A stretch of 14,973 nt of DNA from an uncultured Sphingomonas sp. GTDB taxonomy: Bacteria; Pseudomonadota; Alphaproteobacteria; Sphingomonadales; Sphingomonadaceae. Positions 7,332 to 14,973 of the stretch are shown piece after piece. Numbering within the stretch: the first letter of the stretch is position 1; every line of letters begins with the position of its first letter. The DNA lies in assembly GCA_946482655.1 (NCBI GenBank), contig CAMLSA010000079.1, forward strand, positions 1 to 14,973, written 5' to 3'. The notes beneath the pieces are model-generated. The model saw nothing but the letters and a program-made list of their open reading frames with translations. It searched no databases and had not been told where the DNA came from. A program made the position numbers and the translations under genes.

Positions 7332-7667
7332 TTAGTGGCGATGCTCGCGGCGCAGCGTGTAGCGGCCGTCGGCATAGCTGTCGAACAGCCCGGCGATCGC
7401 GGGATGATCGATCATCTCGTCGCTCTCGTCGCGCACCAGGTTCTGCTGGCTCACATAGGCGATGTAGTTACTGTCGCTGTTCTCGGCGAACAGATGGTAA
7501 AAGGGCTGGTCCTTCGATGGACGGATGTCCTCGGGAATCGCCTCATACCATTCCTCGCTATTGGCGAAGACCGGATCGACATCGAAGATCACGCCGCGAA
7601 ATTCGAACAGCCGGTGCCGCACCACATCGCCGATGGCAAAGCGGGCGTGGGCCACGGGAGGCGACAT
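7332..7667 (-). CDS. hspQ: Heat shock protein HspQ (YccV-like, hemimethylated-DNA-binding family)
   Basis: A 111-residue soluble protein of the HspQ/YccV family. In E. coli HspQ promotes degradation of DnaA(cs) and enhances Lon activity; members share a small SH3-like barrel. Recognisable family features are RFAIGDVVRHRLFEFRGVIFDVDP (9-32), NSEEWYEAIPEDIRPSKDQPFYHL (36-59) and YIAYVSQQNLV (68-78). The start at ATG 7665-7667 has AGGGA as ribosome-binding site; an in-frame ATG at 7754 lies upstream of the promoter's expected transcription start and is rejected. A good RpoH-type promoter precedes the gene, agreeing with heat-shock control. Confidence 0.95.
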   Translation of the reverse strand: MSPPVAHARFAIGDVVRHRLFEFRGVIFDVDPVFANSEEWYEAIPEDIRPSKDQPFYHLFAENSDSNYIAYVSQQNLVRDESDEMIDHPAIAGLFDSYADGRYTLRREHRH

Positions 7668-7728
7668 AATTCCCTGATGCGGGGCGCCGATCACGGCGGG
7701 AATGGAAACGCTCTTTTCGATCACAGGC

Positions 7729-7759
7729 CCTATGTAGGGAAGTGTGGCCGACATGCAAG
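7729..7759 (-). promoter_or_regulatory. hspQ: RpoH (sigma-32)-type promoter of hspQ
   Basis: On the minus strand CTTG (complement of 7756-7759), a 17-base spacer, then CCTACATAGG (complement of 7729-7738). The alphaproteobacterial RpoH consensus is CTTG-N17/18-CYTATNTNNG; only one defined position of the -10 element differs. The predicted start lies about 55 bases before the hspQ ATG, which has a good ribosome-binding site. The function of the gene supports the call. Confidence 0.6.
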
Positions 7760-7847
7760 CGCATGCTTGGCAAGCGCCGATCCATCGGCTAAGGCCCCGC
7801 CCCTATCGACTGGCGAGCGGCCCCACGGCCCCTTGCCGCTCCTCTGC

Positions 7848-7937
<90 letters not shown>

Positions 7938-7960
7938 TTAGCCGCCTGTGCATACCGGAG

Positions 7961-7997
7961 ACATAGGTGACAGGTTGTACCTAAGACATGGGTAACA
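7961..7997 (+). repeat. Left terminal inverted repeat of the IS481 relic
   Basis: Inverted partner of 8899-8935 (31 of 37 matches). Each end contains two tandem versions of a motif close to GGAGACATAGGTGACA; here the outer copy (7957-7972) is intact and the inner one reads TAAGACATGGGTAACA (7982-7997). It overlaps the transposase stop codon. Confidence 0.75.
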
Positions 7998-8865
7998 ACC
8001 TCGAGCCGAACGGGTTGTCGATGGTTTGCAGTGTTTTCTGTTCCAAGTCGATATAGCCGAGATCATATTGGAGGAATGAGACGAGCCAGATGCCGTCGTC
8101 GACTTCTTTGATACCGAGCTTTTGTCCGGCGAGGACGGACGAGATATTGACGCGTTTTCGATGCATGCAGATTCGACCGCAGGCGGTGACGAGCACGTCG
8201 TGGTCATGGAGCGGATAGTCGAGCTGGGGCAGGCCCTGATAGGGTTTGGCTGACGGTGAATAGAGTTCGGCGGGATATTTCATGTCGAGCGCCTCGTGGG
8301 GTCGCTCTTCGTTGAACTCTTTGACGAGCTATCGAATCGGTCCTGCTGCTGTAGGAAGTTTCCACGCGCTGGGCGGGTTGCCTCGGCTTTGAGCGTGCGA
8401 TGCATGCGTTCGTGCCGGCCGTTTTGTTGCGGATGACCGGGTTTGATGCGTTCGATGCCGATACCCAGGCGCAGCCACCAGACGGACAATTTGGAAAGGT
8501 TGTAGAGGCCGTTGGGGCTGGCGAAGGGAACGCCATTGTCGGAGCGGATCGCAGCCGGAAGGCCCCGTTCCTTGAACAGCCTCTCGAAGCTTTCGATGAC
8601 CGGCATTTCGCGTGTAGACTCCAGTGCCTCACATGTGAGCAGGAAGCTCGACTTGCCCGGGCAGTTGGTTGGCGTATCGGACTGGCCGGCGGGAGCGGTC
8701 GCATAGGGCGACTGGCCCATCCTCCCGATATCGGCCGACGATCTTGTAGCCGGTCTTGCGTGAAATCCCGAATTCCCGACACAAGTCGGTCATCGGCTCA
8801 CCCTCCAAAATACGAGCCACAAAGCGCAGACGTTCGTCCATCACGGAGACTTTCTTCCACGGCAT
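7981..8865 (-). pseudogene. IS481-family transposase, frameshifted and internally deleted
   Basis: Three frame segments together read as an IS481 transposase. The N-terminal segment (8629-8865) starts MPWKKVSVMDERLRF and carries the helix-turn-helix CREFGISRKTGYKI. The middle segment (about 8330-8650) carries the rve core IRSDNGVPFASPNGLYNL and GHPQQNGRHERMHRTL, with the second catalytic Asp and the final Glu. The C-terminal segment (7981 to about 8325) carries EERPHEALDMKYPAELYSPS and continues to the stop. From my recollection of intact relatives, about 100 residues are missing after NQLPGQVE near 8645-8655, including the first catalytic Asp (the WxxDxK region). A one-base loss near 8326-8331 causes the second frameshift. 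It must be inactive. Confidence 0.88.
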
Positions 8866-8866
8866 C

Positions 8867-8902
8867 GACACTTTTCCCCTGCGATCGCAGGGGAAAAGTG
8901 TC
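8867..8902. repeat. 36-base perfect palindrome in the transposase leader
   Basis: GACACTTTTCCCCTGCGA (8867-8884) is followed immediately by its exact reverse complement (8885-8902), with no spacer. It lies directly before the transposase ATG (8863-8865). On the minus strand its second half holds the AGGGG that would be the ribosome-binding site, so the leader RNA could fold with that site hidden. Its outer end runs into the right terminal repeat. Confidence 0.85.
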
Positions 8903-8935
8903 ACCCATGTCTCCGGTACATTCTGTCACCTATCT
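8899..8935 (-). repeat. Right terminal inverted repeat of the IS481 relic
   Basis: Inverted partner of 7961-7997. Read on the minus strand, the inner copy of the end motif is intact (GGAGACATGGGTGACA, complement of 8899-8914), while the outer copy is AGAGATAGGTGACA. The outermost bases have diverged and the exact right boundary, near 8940, is uncertain. Confidence 0.75.
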
Positions 8936-8984
8936 CTCGGGTCGCTCAGCGCCGTGCGGAAGGATCACGGGCGGGCGCGTTCCG

Positions 8985-10223
8985 TCAGCGCAGCCGCCTG
9001 ATCAGCTCCGAACGGTGCCGAAACACTGCGCTGTCGATCATCGGGTAACCGTCCGCGGCCGCGGCCCGAAACAGCGCCGCCAGCCGTTCCCGGTCAGCGG
9101 CCAGCATCGAGATCGCATCGGCAAGGGCCCCGGGGTCGTGCGGGGTCAGCACTCCGCCGCCATGCGCCGCGATCAGATCGGAGGCGTAGCTGCTCTCATA
9201 ACCGACGATCGGCGTGCCCGACAGCAAGGCCTCGATCAGGCATCGCGGCGATTCCGGAGTCCTGTGGCAGAAGAGGAAGGCATCGGCGTCGCGCAGCGCC
9301 GCCAACAGCATTTCGCGATCATTGCAGTTTCCGGGGAAGCTCACGCGGTCCGCCAACCCGCATTCCTTGACCCTATGGCGCATTTCGGCGAGCAGCGGTC
9401 CCTCGCCGTACCAGATAGCGGTGAACGCCGCCCTCCCGGCCAGCAGCTCCAGCGCCCGCACCCAGTCGAGCGGCCCCTTGTCCGCATGGACACGGCCGGC
9501 ATAGACGATCCGGATCGCCGGATCCCGGCGTTCGATCTTCGCCCTCAGCCTATCCCGATCGATGCGGTACTCGGGACCGAGATGGATGTCATGGGCCAGC
9601 TGCGGATCGGGGCTGAAGCGCGCATAGGCACGATAGGTGTCCATGCCGTGGAACAGGCCCAGCGCTGACCGACGGATCACGAACCGCTCGAGGCGCTCCG
9701 CCAGCCAGGCATTGAAGCGGCGATGGAGGTAGCGGACTCCGCGATAGCTGCGCGCCTGGAAGCGCATTACTTCGGATTCGACCCGATCGGTCCAGATCGC
9801 TGCGCGGACGCCGAGCCGGGCGGCGATGATGGCGGCGAGCGCCCCCCAATCGCCCCAGCTTCCGCCGATCGCGAACTGATGGTGGGTCGCCCGTGAAATC
9901 TGCGCCGACAACAGCCGCGCGACGGGGCGCAGCACCCTCAGACATCCGAACGGTGTGAAGGCGACCGGCAACGGGTGGATTTCGAGCCGCTCCGCCGGAA
10001 AGAGCGCACCCAGGTCGCCGAGCCCGTCGGCAACGGTTTCGGACTCGATCAGCGGCGCGCACAGAATCACGCGATCGAAGTTGTCGAGCCAGCGACAGAG
10101 GCCATTGCAGGCTTGGCGATCGAGGAAAAGCCTGCCGCGCGACGCGTGGAGCGGCGCATGGATGACGAGCATGAGGATTGTCGGCGACGATGTTTCGGCG
10201 GCGTTTTCCGAGAAAACCGTCAC
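8985..10223 (-). CDS. Glycosyltransferase, GT4-like (GT-B fold)
   Basis: A predicted cytoplasmic or membrane-associated glycosyltransferase of 412 residues if started at GTG 10221-10223, or 395 from ATG 10170-10172. I favour the GTG: it follows the SURF1 stop by seven bases and has GAGG just upstream, whereas the ATG has no ribosome-binding site. Counting from the ATG, the C-terminal nucleotide-sugar domain shows RIVYAGRVHADKGPLDWVRA (221-240), WYGEGPLL (254-261) and PESPRCLIEALLSGTPIVGY (306-325), the GT4 donor-binding signature. The N-terminal acceptor domain has IGGSWGDWGA (102-111). The sugar and acceptor are unknown. Its attachment to the oxidase cluster is probably only positional; in related genomes as I remember them other genes (ispH, thrB) follow SURF1, so this may be an acquired gene. 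Confidence 0.85.
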   Translation of the reverse strand: MTVFSENAAETSSPTILMLVIHAPLHASRGRLFLDRQACNGLCRWLDNFDRVILCAPLIESETVADGLGDLGALFPAERLEIHPLPVAFTPFGCLRVLRPVARLLSAQISRATHHQFAIGGSWGDWGALAAIIAARLGVRAAIWTDRVESEVMRFQARSYRGVRYLHRRFNAWLAERLERFVIRRSALGLFHGMDTYRAYARFSPDPQLAHDIHLGPEYRIDRDRLRAKIERRDPAIRIVYAGRVHADKGPLDWVRALELLAGRAAFTAIWYGEGPLLAEMRHRVKECGLADRVSFPGNCNDREMLLAALRDADAFLFCHRTPESPRCLIEALLSGTPIVGYESSYASDLIAAHGGGVLTPHDPGALADAISMLAADRERLAALFRAAAADGYPMIDSAVFRHRSELIRRLR

Positions 10224-10230
10224 GCTCGCC

Positions 10231-10857
10231 TCAGCGCCGCGGGCGGTTGCGCTTTCGCAACGCCAGCAGATAGATGGTTGCCGCGACCGCCGCGAACAGG
10301 AACCACTGTACCGCATAGCTGCGATGGTTATTGGGGATCTGATCGATCGAAGGCGGCACGCTTGGGCCGAGCCCCGCCACCGCGGTTTCGAGGACGAACA
10401 ACAGCGGCGTGGCCCCGGGCTCGTCACCCAGCACCCGCCGCGCCAGCACTTCATCGGGGATCAGCAATCCGCTCCCCTCGATCCGCTGGCCGATCGCCGG
10501 CAGCGCGGGCCTGGCGTCGATCGCGCTCCAGCCGAGATCGGCCATGATCACCCGCCCGTCGATCAGCGCGCAGCCGGCGATGTTGCGAAAACCCGTCCGC
10601 CCCGCCCGATCGACGCCGCCGAGTTGGGTCGCCGCGGTGGTGATCCGGCAGAGAACATGGCTGCGCCGGAACGCCACCGCCTCGATCGGCAGATCGGCGG
10701 GAACGCCATACAGCGGCGACGCCTTTTCGCCGACATGATAGCTGGCGAGCAGCGCCTCTTTCCACCGCGCGCGGCCGAGCTGCCAAAAGCCGAGCGCGAT
10801 CATCGCCGCCACCGCGAGGGCCACGATCAGCGTCGGCAGGATCGGCAGACGTCGCAT
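10231..10857 (-). CDS. SURF1-family cytochrome oxidase assembly protein
   Basis: SURF1 (Shy1) proteins help insert or hold haem a during assembly of the aa3 oxidase at the inner membrane. The 208-residue protein has the family layout: an N-terminal membrane helix (about 5-23) running into GFWQLGRARWKEALL (23-37), a periplasmic middle with PLYGVP (48-53) and MADLGWSA (105-112), and the C-terminal NNHRSYAVQWFLFA (176-189) entering the second helix. The ATG at 10855-10857 shares its A with the stop of the preceding gene (TGATG), a tight translational link. The frame stays open to 10887, but the overlap and the typical MRRLPILPT start argue for 10857. Confidence 0.94.
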   Translation of the reverse strand: MRRLPILPTLIVALAVAAMIALGFWQLGRARWKEALLASYHVGEKASPLYGVPADLPIEAVAFRRSHVLCRITTAATQLGGVDRAGRTGFRNIAGCALIDGRVIMADLGWSAIDARPALPAIGQRIEGSGLLIPDEVLARRVLGDEPGATPLLFVLETAVAGLGPSVPPSIDQIPNNHRSYAVQWFLFAAVAATIYLLALRKRNRPRR

Positions 10858-11237
10858 CAATCGCGCTTCACGATGCGGCCCTCGCACGCGGCGTTCTTAT
10901 ACTCGAGCGCCAGCAACAGGCCTTTGGCGATCCGCAGCAGCCCGATCGTGAGGATGAGGGTCAGCGGTATCCAGAGCAGCAGATGAACCCAGAACGGCGG
11001 CGAATATTCGAGCTCGACGACGATCGCGCACAGGCTGGCGAAACCGCCGACGATCATGATCAGAAAGGCCGCGGCGCCGTCGCCGACGTTGAACGCGCCA
11101 TAGTCCAGCCCGCAGACACGGCAGCGATCGGCGAAGCGCAGGAAGGTCGCGAACAGGCCCGGCGCGCCGCAGCGCGGGCACAGGCCGCGAATCGCGGCAT
11201 CGAGCGGTGCAGGCGGGGCGGGGGGCACTTCGTCCAT
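10857..11237 (-). CDS. DUF983 family zinc-ribbon membrane protein
   Basis: A 126-residue protein with an N-terminal putative zinc ribbon, CPRCG (20-24) and CRVCGLDYGAF (39-49), followed by two membrane helices (about 58-75 and 84-108). This is the DUF983 arrangement, often found in alphaproteobacterial cta clusters between ctaE and SURF1. No biochemical role is established; an assembly function for the oxidase is inferred from the neighbours only. The ATG at 11235-11237 has a strong GAGGA ribosome-binding site. It follows a strong terminator-like hairpin, so this and the next genes may be made at a lower level than ctaE. Confidence 0.9.
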   Translation of the reverse strand: MDEVPPAPPAPLDAAIRGLCPRCGAPGLFATFLRFADRCRVCGLDYGAFNVGDGAAAFLIMIVGGFASLCAIVVELEYSPPFWVHLLLWIPLTLILTIGLLRIAKGLLLALEYKNAACEGRIVKRD

Positions 11238-11256
11238 CTCGCTTCCTCACGTTCAG

Positions 11257-11298
11257 AAAAAAAGGGCGCGGCAGCAGGTCCGTCCTGCCGCCGCGCCC
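11257..11298 (-). terminator. Strong intrinsic terminator between ctaE and the DUF983 gene
   Basis: On the minus strand a 15-base stem (complements of 11284-11298 and 11264-11278, one mismatch) with a five-base loop is followed by seven T (complement of 11257-11263). It begins about 27 bases after the ctaE stop. Because the downstream DUF983 and SURF1 genes are on the same strand with no obvious promoter between, it probably acts as a partial terminator, setting subunit above assembly-factor expression. Confidence 0.85.
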
Positions 11299-11324
11299 CT
11301 TTCCAGGTTTGACCTTCCGGCGGA

Positions 11325-12191
11325 TCAGCCGTGCGTCGGCGCGCCCCAGCCGCCCCACACATAGACGACGACGAACAGAAACAGCCACACCACGTCGACG
11401 AAATGCCAGTACCAGGCAGCCGCCTCGAAGCCGAAATGCTGCTTGGGCGTGAAATCGCCCCGATAGGCGCGAACCAGGCAAACGATCAGAAAGATCGTGC
11501 CGACCAGCACGTGGAAGCCGTGGAAGCCGGTCGCCATGAAGAAGGCCGACGTATAGTTCAGCCCTTTGAAGCCGAATGGCGCGTGCGCATATTCGTAAGC
11601 CTGGATCGAGGTGAACAGCGCACCGAGGATGATCGTCAGCCACAGGCCCTTCTTGAGGCTGTCGCGATCCCCATGCAGCAGCGCGTGGTGAGCCCAGGTA
11701 ATGGTGGTGCCCGAGCAAAGCAGGATCAGCGTGTTGAGCAGCGGCAGGTGGAAGGCATCGAGCACTTCCAGTCCCTTCGGCGGCCAGATGCCCTCAGCAT
11801 GGGTGATGCTGTTGGGACCCTCGATCATCGAGATGACGCCGTCGACCACCTGAAGCGGCTGGGGGAAGAGCGCGAAATCGAACCATGCCCAGAACCAGCC
11901 GACGAAGAACATCACCTCCGAGGCGATGAACAGGATCATGCCGTAGCGCAGATGAAGCTGGACGACCGGGGTATGATCGCCCGCATTGGCTTCGCGGATC
12001 ACATCCGACCACCAGCTGAACATGGTGAAGAGGACGCCGATCACGCCGGCGAAGAACACATAGCCGCCAAAGGGCGCCTTGTGCATCCACATGATGCCGC
12101 CCGCGGCCATGATCAAGGCCGAGACGGCGCCGATCAGCGGCCAGACGCTCGGCGGTAGGATGTGATAATCGTGGCTCTTCGTTCCGGCCAT
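11325..12191 (-). CDS. ctaE: Cytochrome c oxidase subunit III
   Basis: Core membrane subunit of the aa3-type oxidase, with 288 residues and seven predicted helices; it stabilises subunit I and lines proton uptake. Characteristic stretches are HDYHILPPSVWPLIGAV near the N-terminus, MFSWWSDVIREA, the conserved Glu in LFIASEVMFFVGWFWAWF, and near the C-terminus WYWHFVDVVWLFLFVVVYVWGG. The ATG is at 12189-12191. A 33-base gap separates it from ctaG and a strong terminator follows. Length and motifs are complete. Confidence 0.98.
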   Translation of the reverse strand: MAGTKSHDYHILPPSVWPLIGAVSALIMAAGGIMWMHKAPFGGYVFFAGVIGVLFTMFSWWSDVIREANAGDHTPVVQLHLRYGMILFIASEVMFFVGWFWAWFDFALFPQPLQVVDGVISMIEGPNSITHAEGIWPPKGLEVLDAFHLPLLNTLILLCSGTTITWAHHALLHGDRDSLKKGLWLTIILGALFTSIQAYEYAHAPFGFKGLNYTSAFFMATGFHGFHVLVGTIFLIVCLVRAYRGDFTPKQHFGFEAAAWYWHFVDVVWLFLFVVVYVWGGWGAPTHG

Positions 12192-12224
12192 TTTCGTGCC
12201 CCTGATGGTCTGATGGAACGTCCC

Positions 12225-12785
12225 TTAACCGCCCGCCCGTCCGGAATCCACAGGGGATTTGTCGGGGTAGAAGGTGTAGGACAGGGTGATTTCGTTGAAG
12301 TTGCCCGCATCCTTGTCCTTCAGGATCGCGGGGTCGACATAATAGATCACCGGCATCCGCATCGTCTCGCCGGGCTTCAGCGTCTGGCTGGTGAAGCAGA
12401 AGCACTGGATCTTGGTGAAATAGGCGCCCGCCTGCTCGGGGGTGACGTTGAAAGCCGCCGTGCCAGTGATCGGCTTGTCGGACAGATTGGTCGCGTTGAA
12501 GAAGGCCATCTCGCGCGCGCCGATCGCGACGCGCTCGACCTTCTGCTCGGGCGCGAATTTCCAGGGAAGCGTCGGCGATACATTGGCATCGAACCGGACA
12601 TCGATGAGCTTGCCGACCTGTCCGCCGGGCGCCTCGCCGCCCTGAGCACGCTGCGGCGTGCCGCCGAAGCCGGTCACCTGGCAGAATATCCGATAAAGCG
12701 GCACGGCGGCGAAGCCCAAGCCGAGCATGGCAAAGGCCAACAGCGTCAGGAAGACCCCTACCCGCATGTGGCGGCGATCGGTCAT
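12225..12785 (-). CDS. ctaG: Cytochrome c oxidase assembly protein CtaG (Cox11 family)
   Basis: Membrane-anchored copper chaperone that delivers copper to CuB of subunit I. The 186-residue protein has one N-terminal membrane helix (about 9-29), then VPLYRIFCQVTGFGGTPQ (28-45) with Cys35, and a periplasmic immunoglobulin-like domain carrying the copper-binding CFCF at 128-131 in the context YFTKIQCFCFTSQTL. FNEITLSYTFYP (163-174) is also conserved. The ATG (12783-12785) overlaps the preceding small gene by four bases (ATGA). Confidence 0.97.
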   Translation of the reverse strand: MTDRRHMRVGVFLTLLAFAMLGLGFAAVPLYRIFCQVTGFGGTPQRAQGGEAPGGQVGKLIDVRFDANVSPTLPWKFAPEQKVERVAIGAREMAFFNATNLSDKPITGTAAFNVTPEQAGAYFTKIQCFCFTSQTLKPGETMRMPVIYYVDPAILKDKDAGNFNEITLSYTFYPDKSPVDSGRAGG

Positions 12786-12910
12786 AGCATCTTCGCGATC
12801 GCGATGGCGTAGAAAAGGATGACGAACGCGCCGAGGATCAGCGCCATGACGAGCGCGCGCGACTTCTGGCGGCGGCGTATCTCGGCCTGCTCTTCGGGCG
12901 TGAACTTCAT
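12782..12910 (-). CDS. Small CoxF-like single-helix membrane protein
   Basis: A 42-residue protein: a charged N-terminus [19 protein letters not shown], then one membrane helix [20 protein letters not shown], ending KML. Its ATG (12908-12910) overlaps the ctaB stop by four bases, and its own stop overlaps the ctaG start by four bases, so it is clearly a translated link of the operon. Short proteins of this form (basic N-terminus and a single helix) lie between ctaB and ctaG in many alphaproteobacteria and are annotated CoxF or oxidase assembly protein; their function is unclear. It is below the usual size cutoff for gene finding and easily missed. Confidence 0.85.
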   Translation of the reverse strand: MKFTPEEQAEIRRRQKSRALVMALILGAFVILFYAIAIAKML

Positions 12911-13815
12911 GCCAGAGCCTTATCGACGACGACCAGGCCGAAGACCATGAAGAGGTACAGGATCGAAAAGGCGAACAGTCGCCGCTCTGGCTTCATCCGC
13001 GCCTGATCGGTCTCGCGGCTGAAGCCGACGCGGATGGCCAGCAGCAGGAAAATCGCCGACAGGAGGGTGGCCCCGATCCCGTAGACCGCGCCCGTCAGCC
13101 CCATCGTCCACGGCGCGACCGCGGCAATCGCCATCGGCACGGTGTAGAGCATGATCTGGACGCGGGTCGCGCGCTGACCGGCGACCGCAGGCAGCATCGG
13201 CACGCCGGCGCGGGCATAATCCGAATTGATGAACAGCGCGAGCGCCCAGAAATGCGGCGGCGTCCACAGAAAGACCAGCGCGAACAGCAGCACCGGCAAG
13301 GTCTCCACCCGCCCGGTCGCGGCCGCCCAGCCGATCAGCGCCGGAAACGCCCCGGCGGCCCCGCCGATGACGATGTTCTGCGGCGTCCGGCGCTTGAGCC
13401 AAATCGTGTAGACGATGACGTAGAAGAGGATCGAAACGGCGAGTATGGCGGCCGACAGCAGATTGACCGCCAAGCCCAGCAGGATCACCGAGAAGGCACC
13501 GAGGCCCACCCCGAAATGGAGGGCCGACTGCCGGTCCATCCGACCCGCCGGCAGCGGCCGCCCGGCGGTGCGCGCCATCATCGCGTCGAGATCGGCTTCG
13601 TACCACTGATTCAGCGCCCCGGCGGCACCCGCGCCCAAGGCGATGCACAATATGGCGGTGAAGCCGAGCACCGGGTGGATCGCCTGCGGCGCCGCGAGCA
13701 GCCCGCACAGGCCGGTGAACACCACCAGGCTCATCACGCGCGGCTTGGTCAGCGCGAGGAAGTCACGCCAGTCGGCCGCGGCCGTGGTTGCAGGCGGATA
13801 AGCGCTACTCGCCAT
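12907..13815 (-). CDS. ctaB: Protohaem IX farnesyltransferase (haem O synthase)
   Basis: UbiA-superfamily membrane prenyltransferase that converts haem b to haem O, the precursor of haem a for the oxidase. The 302-residue protein has about nine helices. The first prenyl-diphosphate motif [21 protein letters not shown] (69-89) contains D75 and D77 and the RT-x-x-RPLP signature; KPRV (24-27) at the N-terminal helix and [26 protein letters not shown] in the second conserved loop are also typical. The ATG is at 13813-13815, 76 bases from the ctaD stop. Its stop overlaps the next small gene. Confidence 0.97.
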   Translation of the reverse strand: MASSAYPPATTAAADWRDFLALTKPRVMSLVVFTGLCGLLAAPQAIHPVLGFTAILCIALGAGAAGALNQWYEADLDAMMARTAGRPLPAGRMDRQSALHFGVGLGAFSVILLGLAVNLLSAAILAVSILFYVIVYTIWLKRRTPQNIVIGGAAGAFPALIGWAAATGRVETLPVLLFALVFLWTPPHFWALALFINSDYARAGVPMLPAVAGQRATRVQIMLYTVPMAIAAVAPWTMGLTGAVYGIGATLLSAIFLLLAIRVGFSRETDQARMKPERRLFAFSILYLFMVFGLVVVDKALA

Positions 13816-13837
13816 TTCTCATTCAATTCCCAATGGA

Positions 13838-13869
13838 GCCGCCGTCAGACAATCTCGTCAAGCGGCGGC
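13838..13869 (-). other. Hairpin between ctaD and ctaB
   Basis: GCCGCCG (13838-13844) and CGGCGGC (13863-13869) form a seven-base GC-rich stem with an 18-base loop in the 76-base gap. No T-tract follows on the minus strand. It may stabilise the ctaD message or reduce read-through into ctaB; a role is not established. Confidence 0.35.
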
Positions 13870-13891
13870 CCATTCTACGCCTGGGCGCCGA

Positions 13892-14973
<1,082 letters not shown>

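Larger units (their letters stand above)
7955..8940 (-). mobile_element. Decayed, internally deleted IS481-family insertion sequence
   Basis: A transposase relic of IS481 type (DDE, rve core) is bounded by inverted ends at 7961-7997 and 8899-8935, so the whole element is about 1 kb. The ends match at 31 of 37 positions, and the transposase stop codon lies inside the left repeat, as is usual in compact elements. No target-site duplication is recognisable at either boundary, and the right end has drifted, so the limits are approximate. It sits between tRNA-Ser and the glycosyltransferase gene. The element cannot be autonomously active because its transposase is broken. Confidence 0.85.

Noticed and set aside
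7668..7754. Upstream extension of hspQ to an ATG at 7754
   Set aside because: It would start inside the RpoH-type promoter; the ATG at 7667 has a good ribosome-binding site and the typical family length.
7954..7997. Short repeats near 7954-7997 as the start of a CRISPR array
   Set aside because: There are only two diverged copies, with a spacer of a few bases, and their inverted partners at 8899-8940 show that they are insertion sequence ends.
8400..9668. A 422-residue plus-strand frame across the IS relic and the glycosyltransferase gene
   Set aside because: It is antisense to the transposase and the glycosyltransferase, crosses the IS boundary, and its translation has no domain.

Overview
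The window reads as chromosomal DNA from a high-GC alphaproteobacterium of the Sphingomonadales (Sphingomonas-like). The main evidence is the serine palmitoyltransferase fragment at the left edge, whose protein closely resembles the sphingomonad enzyme, together with the gene order of the cytochrome c oxidase cluster on the right. Every assignment rests on reading motifs in the translated sequence; no database search was run.

Layout, left to right. (1) 1-875, minus strand: a sphingolipid-initiation pair, a dedicated acyl carrier protein followed one base later by serine palmitoyltransferase (cut by the window edge). Divergent from it, 1011-1553 on the plus strand, is a three-helix membrane protein of the DUF5706/PycTM type, the family that supplies effectors of Pycsar anti-phage systems. 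(2) 1568-1653: an inverted-repeat element resembling REP/MITE sequences, lying between two convergent genes. (3) 1663-4826, minus strand: obgE, proB and an SDR-type NAD(P)-dependent epimerase; proB and the epimerase overlap by four bases, and a degenerate palindromic intergenic repeat separates obgE from proB. (4) 4936-6263: a TetR-type regulator with a probable operator upstream, then a GNAT acetyltransferase. (5) 6349-7206: the rplU-rpmA ribosomal protein operon with a promoter, a leader hairpin and a rho-independent terminator. (6) 7332-7759: hspQ with a good match to an alphaproteobacterial RpoH (sigma-32) promoter. (7) 7848-7937: tRNA-Ser(CGA) on the plus strand, followed 17 bases later by a decayed IS481-family insertion sequence (about 7955-8940). 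(8) 8985-14973, minus strand: the aa3-type cytochrome oxidase cluster ctaD (partial) - ctaB - small coxF-like gene - ctaG - ctaE - terminator - DUF983 gene - SURF1 gene, ending with a glycosyltransferase gene abutting the IS relic.

How the genes work together. The right-hand block supplies oxidase subunits I and III, haem O synthase, the CuB chaperone, SURF1 and small membrane factors, so it is a structural-plus-assembly operon bound by stop/start overlaps. The left pair starts sphingolipid synthesis. The middle is housekeeping (ribosome assembly GTPase, proline synthesis, ribosomal proteins, a heat-shock protein) interrupted by small regulatory and mobile pieces. No complete new multi-gene system is evident. 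The observations most worth following are the lone PycTM-like protein divergent from the sphingolipid pair, the 36-base perfect palindrome that covers the translation-initiation region of the IS481 transposase, the 1568-1653 inverted-repeat element, and the RpoH-like promoter of hspQ.
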